64,000 bases of DNA from Spongilla lacustris. Taxonomy: Eukaryota; Porifera; Demospongiae; Spongillida; Spongillidae. The notes beneath the pieces are model-generated. The model saw nothing but the letters and a program-made list of their open reading frames with translations. It did not search any database and was not told the origin of the DNA. The stretch's first letter is position 1. Each line of letters begins with the position of its first letter. A program made the translations under genes and the position numbers. Positions 61,301 through 64,000 of this stretch are shown here, piece after piece. Location of the stretch: positions 4,344,016-4,408,015 of the forward strand of contig OX442427.1 of the NCBI GenBank assembly GCA_949361645.1, given 5' to 3'.

Positions 61301-64000
61301 TCTTGCCGCATGGGAGGAGATAGTCTTTGCCGACGAGGAGGAGAGAGAGTCCTGCCACCGGGGAAGTGGAGCCAGCCATCGGGGAGGTGAGAGAGTCCTG
61401 CTGCTGGAAGGAGAGAGTCCTGCCGCTAAGGAGGTTAGAGAGTCCTGCCGCCTCGGAGGAGAGAGAGTCCTGCTGCCATGGAAGAGGAGACAGCTATCAG
61501 GGAGGAGAGAGAACCCTGCTGCCGGAAGGAGAGAGTCCTCTGCCGCTAAGGAGGAGAGAGTGTCCTGCTGCCTGGGAGAGTGAGTACTGCCGAAAAGGAG
61601 TGAGAGTCCTGCCACCAAGGAGGCAAGAGAGTCGTGCCACCAGGGAGGAGAGAGAGTCCAGCCGCCATGGAGGAGAGAGAGTCCTGCCGCCAGGTAGAAG
61701 AGAGTCCTGCCACCGGGGAGGAGATTCCTGCTGCCGGAAGGAAGGAGTCTTGCCGCCTGGGAGGAGAGAGAGTCCTGCGACCTGGGGGGTGAGAGTCCTG
61801 ACGCCAGGGAGGACAGAGAGTCCTGCCGCCGGGGTAGTGGAGCCAGCCATCAGGGAGGAGAGAGAGTCCCGCTGCCATAGAGAAGAGAGAGTCCAGCTGC
61901 CGTGGAGGAAAGAGAGTTCCGCCACCGGAGAGGAGATTCTTGCTGCCGGAAGGAGAGAGTCCACAGGCGGAGAGAGAGAGTCCTGCCACCGGGGAGGAGA
62001 TTCCTGCCACCGGGGAGGAGATTCCTGCCACCGGGGAGGAGATTCCTGCCACCGGGGAGGAGATTCCTACTACCGGAAGGAGAGAGTTCTGCCGCCAGGG
62101 AAGAGAGAAAGTCCTGCCGCCAGGGAGGAGAGAGAGTCGTGCCACCGGGGAGGAGAGAGTCCTGCCACCATGGAGGAGAGTCCTGCCACCGGGGAGGAGA
62201 GAGAGTCCTGCCACCGGGGAGGAGAGAGAGTCCTGCCACCGGGGAGGAGATTACTGCTGCCGGAAGGAGAGAGTCTTGCCGCCTTGGAGAGAGTCCTGCC
62301 GCCGAGGAGGGGAGAGAGTCCTGCGACCTGGGAGGTGAGAGTCCTGATGCCAGGGAGGAGAGAGAGTCCTGCCACTGGGGAAGTGGAGCCAGCCATCGGG
62401 GAAGAGAGAGAGTTCTGCTGCCGGAAGGAGAGAGTCCTGCCGCTAAGGAGGTTAGAGAGTCCAGCCGCCGGGGAGGTGAGAGAGTCCTGCTGCCATGGAT
62501 GAGGAGCCAGCTATCGGGGAGGAGAGAGAGCCCTGCTGCCAGAAGGGGAGTGTCCTGCTGCCGGAAGGAGACAGTTCTGCCGCTAAGGAGGAGAGAGTGT
62601 CCTGCCGCCTGGGAGAGTGACTACTGCCGCCGAGGAGAGAGTCCTGCCACCGAGGAGGAGAGAAAGTCCTGCTGCCGGAAAGGAGAGTGTCCTGCTGCCT
62701 GTGAGAGTGAATACTGCCGCTGAGGAGAGAGAGTCCTGCCGCTGAGGATGTGAGAGAGTCCTGCTGTCTTGGAGGAGAGAGAGTCCTGCCACCCCCGGGG
62801 AGTAGAGAGAGTACTGCCGCCGGGGAGGAGAGTCCTGCCGCCAAGGAGGAGAGAGAGTCATGCCACCGGGGAGGAGAGAGAGTCGAGCCGCCTCGGAGGA
62901 GAGAGAGTCCTTCTGCCGTGGAAGAGGAGCCAGCTATCGGGGAGGAGAGAGAGCCCTGCTGCCAGAAGGAGAGAGTCCTGCTGCTAAGGAGGAGAGTGTC
63001 CTGCCGCCTGGGAGAGTGAGTACTGCCGCTGAGGAGAGAGAGTCCTGCCACCAAGGAGGAGAGAGAGTCCTGCCACCGGGGAGAAGAGAGAGTACTGCCG
63101 CCGGGGAGGAGAGTCCTGCCGCCAAGGAGGAGAGAGAGTCGTGCCACCGAGGAGGAGAGAGTCCCGCTGCCATAGAGAAAAGAGAGTCCAGCTGCCAAGG
63201 AGGAAAGAGGGTTCCGCCACCGGAGAGGAGATTCCTGCTGCCGGAAGGAGAGAGTCCCCAGGCGGAGAGAGATAGAGTCCCCAGGCGGAGAGAGAGAGTC
63301 CTGCCACCGGGGAGGAGATTCCTGCCACTGGTGAGGAGATTCCTACTACTGGAAGGAGATAGTCCTGCCGCCAAGGAGGAGAGAGAGTCCTGCTGTCAGG
63401 GAGGAGAGAGAGTCGTGCCACCTCGGAGGAGAGAGTCCTGCCACCATGGAGGAGAGAGAGAGTCCTGCCACCGGGGAGGAGAGAGAGTCCTGCCACCGAG
63501 GAGGAGATTACTGCTGCCGGAAGGAGAGAGTCTTGCCGCCTCAGAGGAGAGAGAGTCCTGCTGCCGAGAAGGAGAGAGAGTCCTGCGACCTGGGAGGTGA
63601 GAGTCCTGCCACCAGGAAGGAGAGAGAGTCCTGCCGCCAGGAGAGTGGAGCCAGCCATCGGGGAGGAGATAGAGTCCTGCCGCCGGGGAAGTGGAGCCAG
63701 CCATCGGGGAGGAGAGAGAGTTCTGCTGCCGGAAGGAGAGAGTCCTGCCGCTAAGGAGGTTAGAGAGTCCAGCCGCCGGGGAGGTGAGAGAGTCCTGCTG
63801 CCGTGTAAGAGGAGCCAGCTATCCAGGAGGAGAGAGAGCCCTGCTGCCGGAAGGAGAGAGTCCTGCTGCCGGAAGGAGACAGTCCTGCCGCTAAGGAGGA
63901 GAGAGTGTCCTGCCGCATGGGAGAGTAACTACTGCCGCCGAGGAGAGTCCTGCCACCGAGGATGTGAGAGAGTCCTGCTGTCTTGGAGGAGAGAGAGTCC
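58366..64000 (+). repeat. Purine-rich 21/25-bp minisatellite with higher-order structure
   Basis: More than 5.6 kb of units such as tcctgccaccggggaggag with agagag (25 bp) or at/ag (21 bp) endings, running past the window end. Variants are shared at long spacing. For example, ctgccatcgaggaggacag occurs near 58388, 59099 and 60854, and ggagccagccatcgggg or agctatcggggagg recurs near 58640, 59360, 59690, 60990, 61370, 62385, 62930, 63650 and 63690, which shows higher-order duplication blocks. Mixed 21- and 25-bp lengths destroy any lasting frame, so the many long Arg/Glu/Ser-rich ORFs on both strands are not genes. Confidence 0.93.

Noticed and set aside
58351..63894. Dozens of long ORFs (up to about 525 codons) on both strands in the 58-64 kb region, Arg/Glu- or Ser/Leu-rich
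   Set aside because: All are translations of the 21/25-bp minisatellite in different frames. Frames switch with unit length and no domain is present.

Overview
This window looks like transposon-dense, intron-bearing metazoan DNA. No bacterial operon, rRNA, tRNA or CRISPR array is visible. The mix of families suggests a marine early-branching invertebrate: a TTF/hAT (ZMYM1-like) transposase, a tnp2-type CACTA transposase with a short N-terminal zinc-finger exon, piggyBac, and restriction-like-endonuclease (RLE) LINEs with an LDDG reverse transcriptase. A demosponge is my first guess and a cnidarian the second. This rests on family recognition only and is not a firm identification.

Layout. 1-2319: one end of a hAT element with the transposase on the minus strand. 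2320-12022: two directly repeated copies (A and B) of a long-inverted-repeat element filled with degenerate G-rich tandem repeats; A carries an 827-bp insertion with a matching empty site in B. 12023-13628: a 1.6-kb foldback element with hAT-like ends. 14633-15330: a 3' fragment of an RLE LINE (minus). 15477-19910: a decayed multi-exon CACTA transposase gene. 20858-24460: a piggyBac element with TTAA duplications, a 57-bp intron, an acidic hexapeptide minisatellite and all catalytic aspartates, but two frameshifts. 24868-25093: a palindromic TA-flanked MITE. 25340-28960: rearranged RLE-LINE pieces framed by inverted copies of a palindrome-bearing repeat. 28960-33120: mostly AT-rich sequence with a 586-bp TA-flanked element and one candidate host exon. 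33125-43980: six remnants or copies of an RLE LINE stacked inside or next to (TAA)n microsatellite, one with an intact 1312-residue ORF. 43983-44816: an 834-bp hairpin element. 44840-55552: a complete 10.7-kb foldback element (C). 56729-57391: a 663-bp inverted-repeat element. 58366-64000: a purine-rich 21/25-bp minisatellite running off the window.

Two things stand out. The first is the LINE array in (TAA)n: several copies, in both orientations, are bounded by the same trinucleotide repeat. That implies target preference for the microsatellite, like that described for Dong/R4 elements, here combined with N-terminal CXC-type zinc modules that vary in number between copies. The second is the A/B/C foldback family. 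Its arms end in long inverted repeats, and just inside each preserved arm is the same short inward-facing start-codon segment, so the element carries the same apparent 5' gene end on both sides. No transposase is visible inside these elements, so they are probably non-autonomous. I see no complete host gene with confidence.
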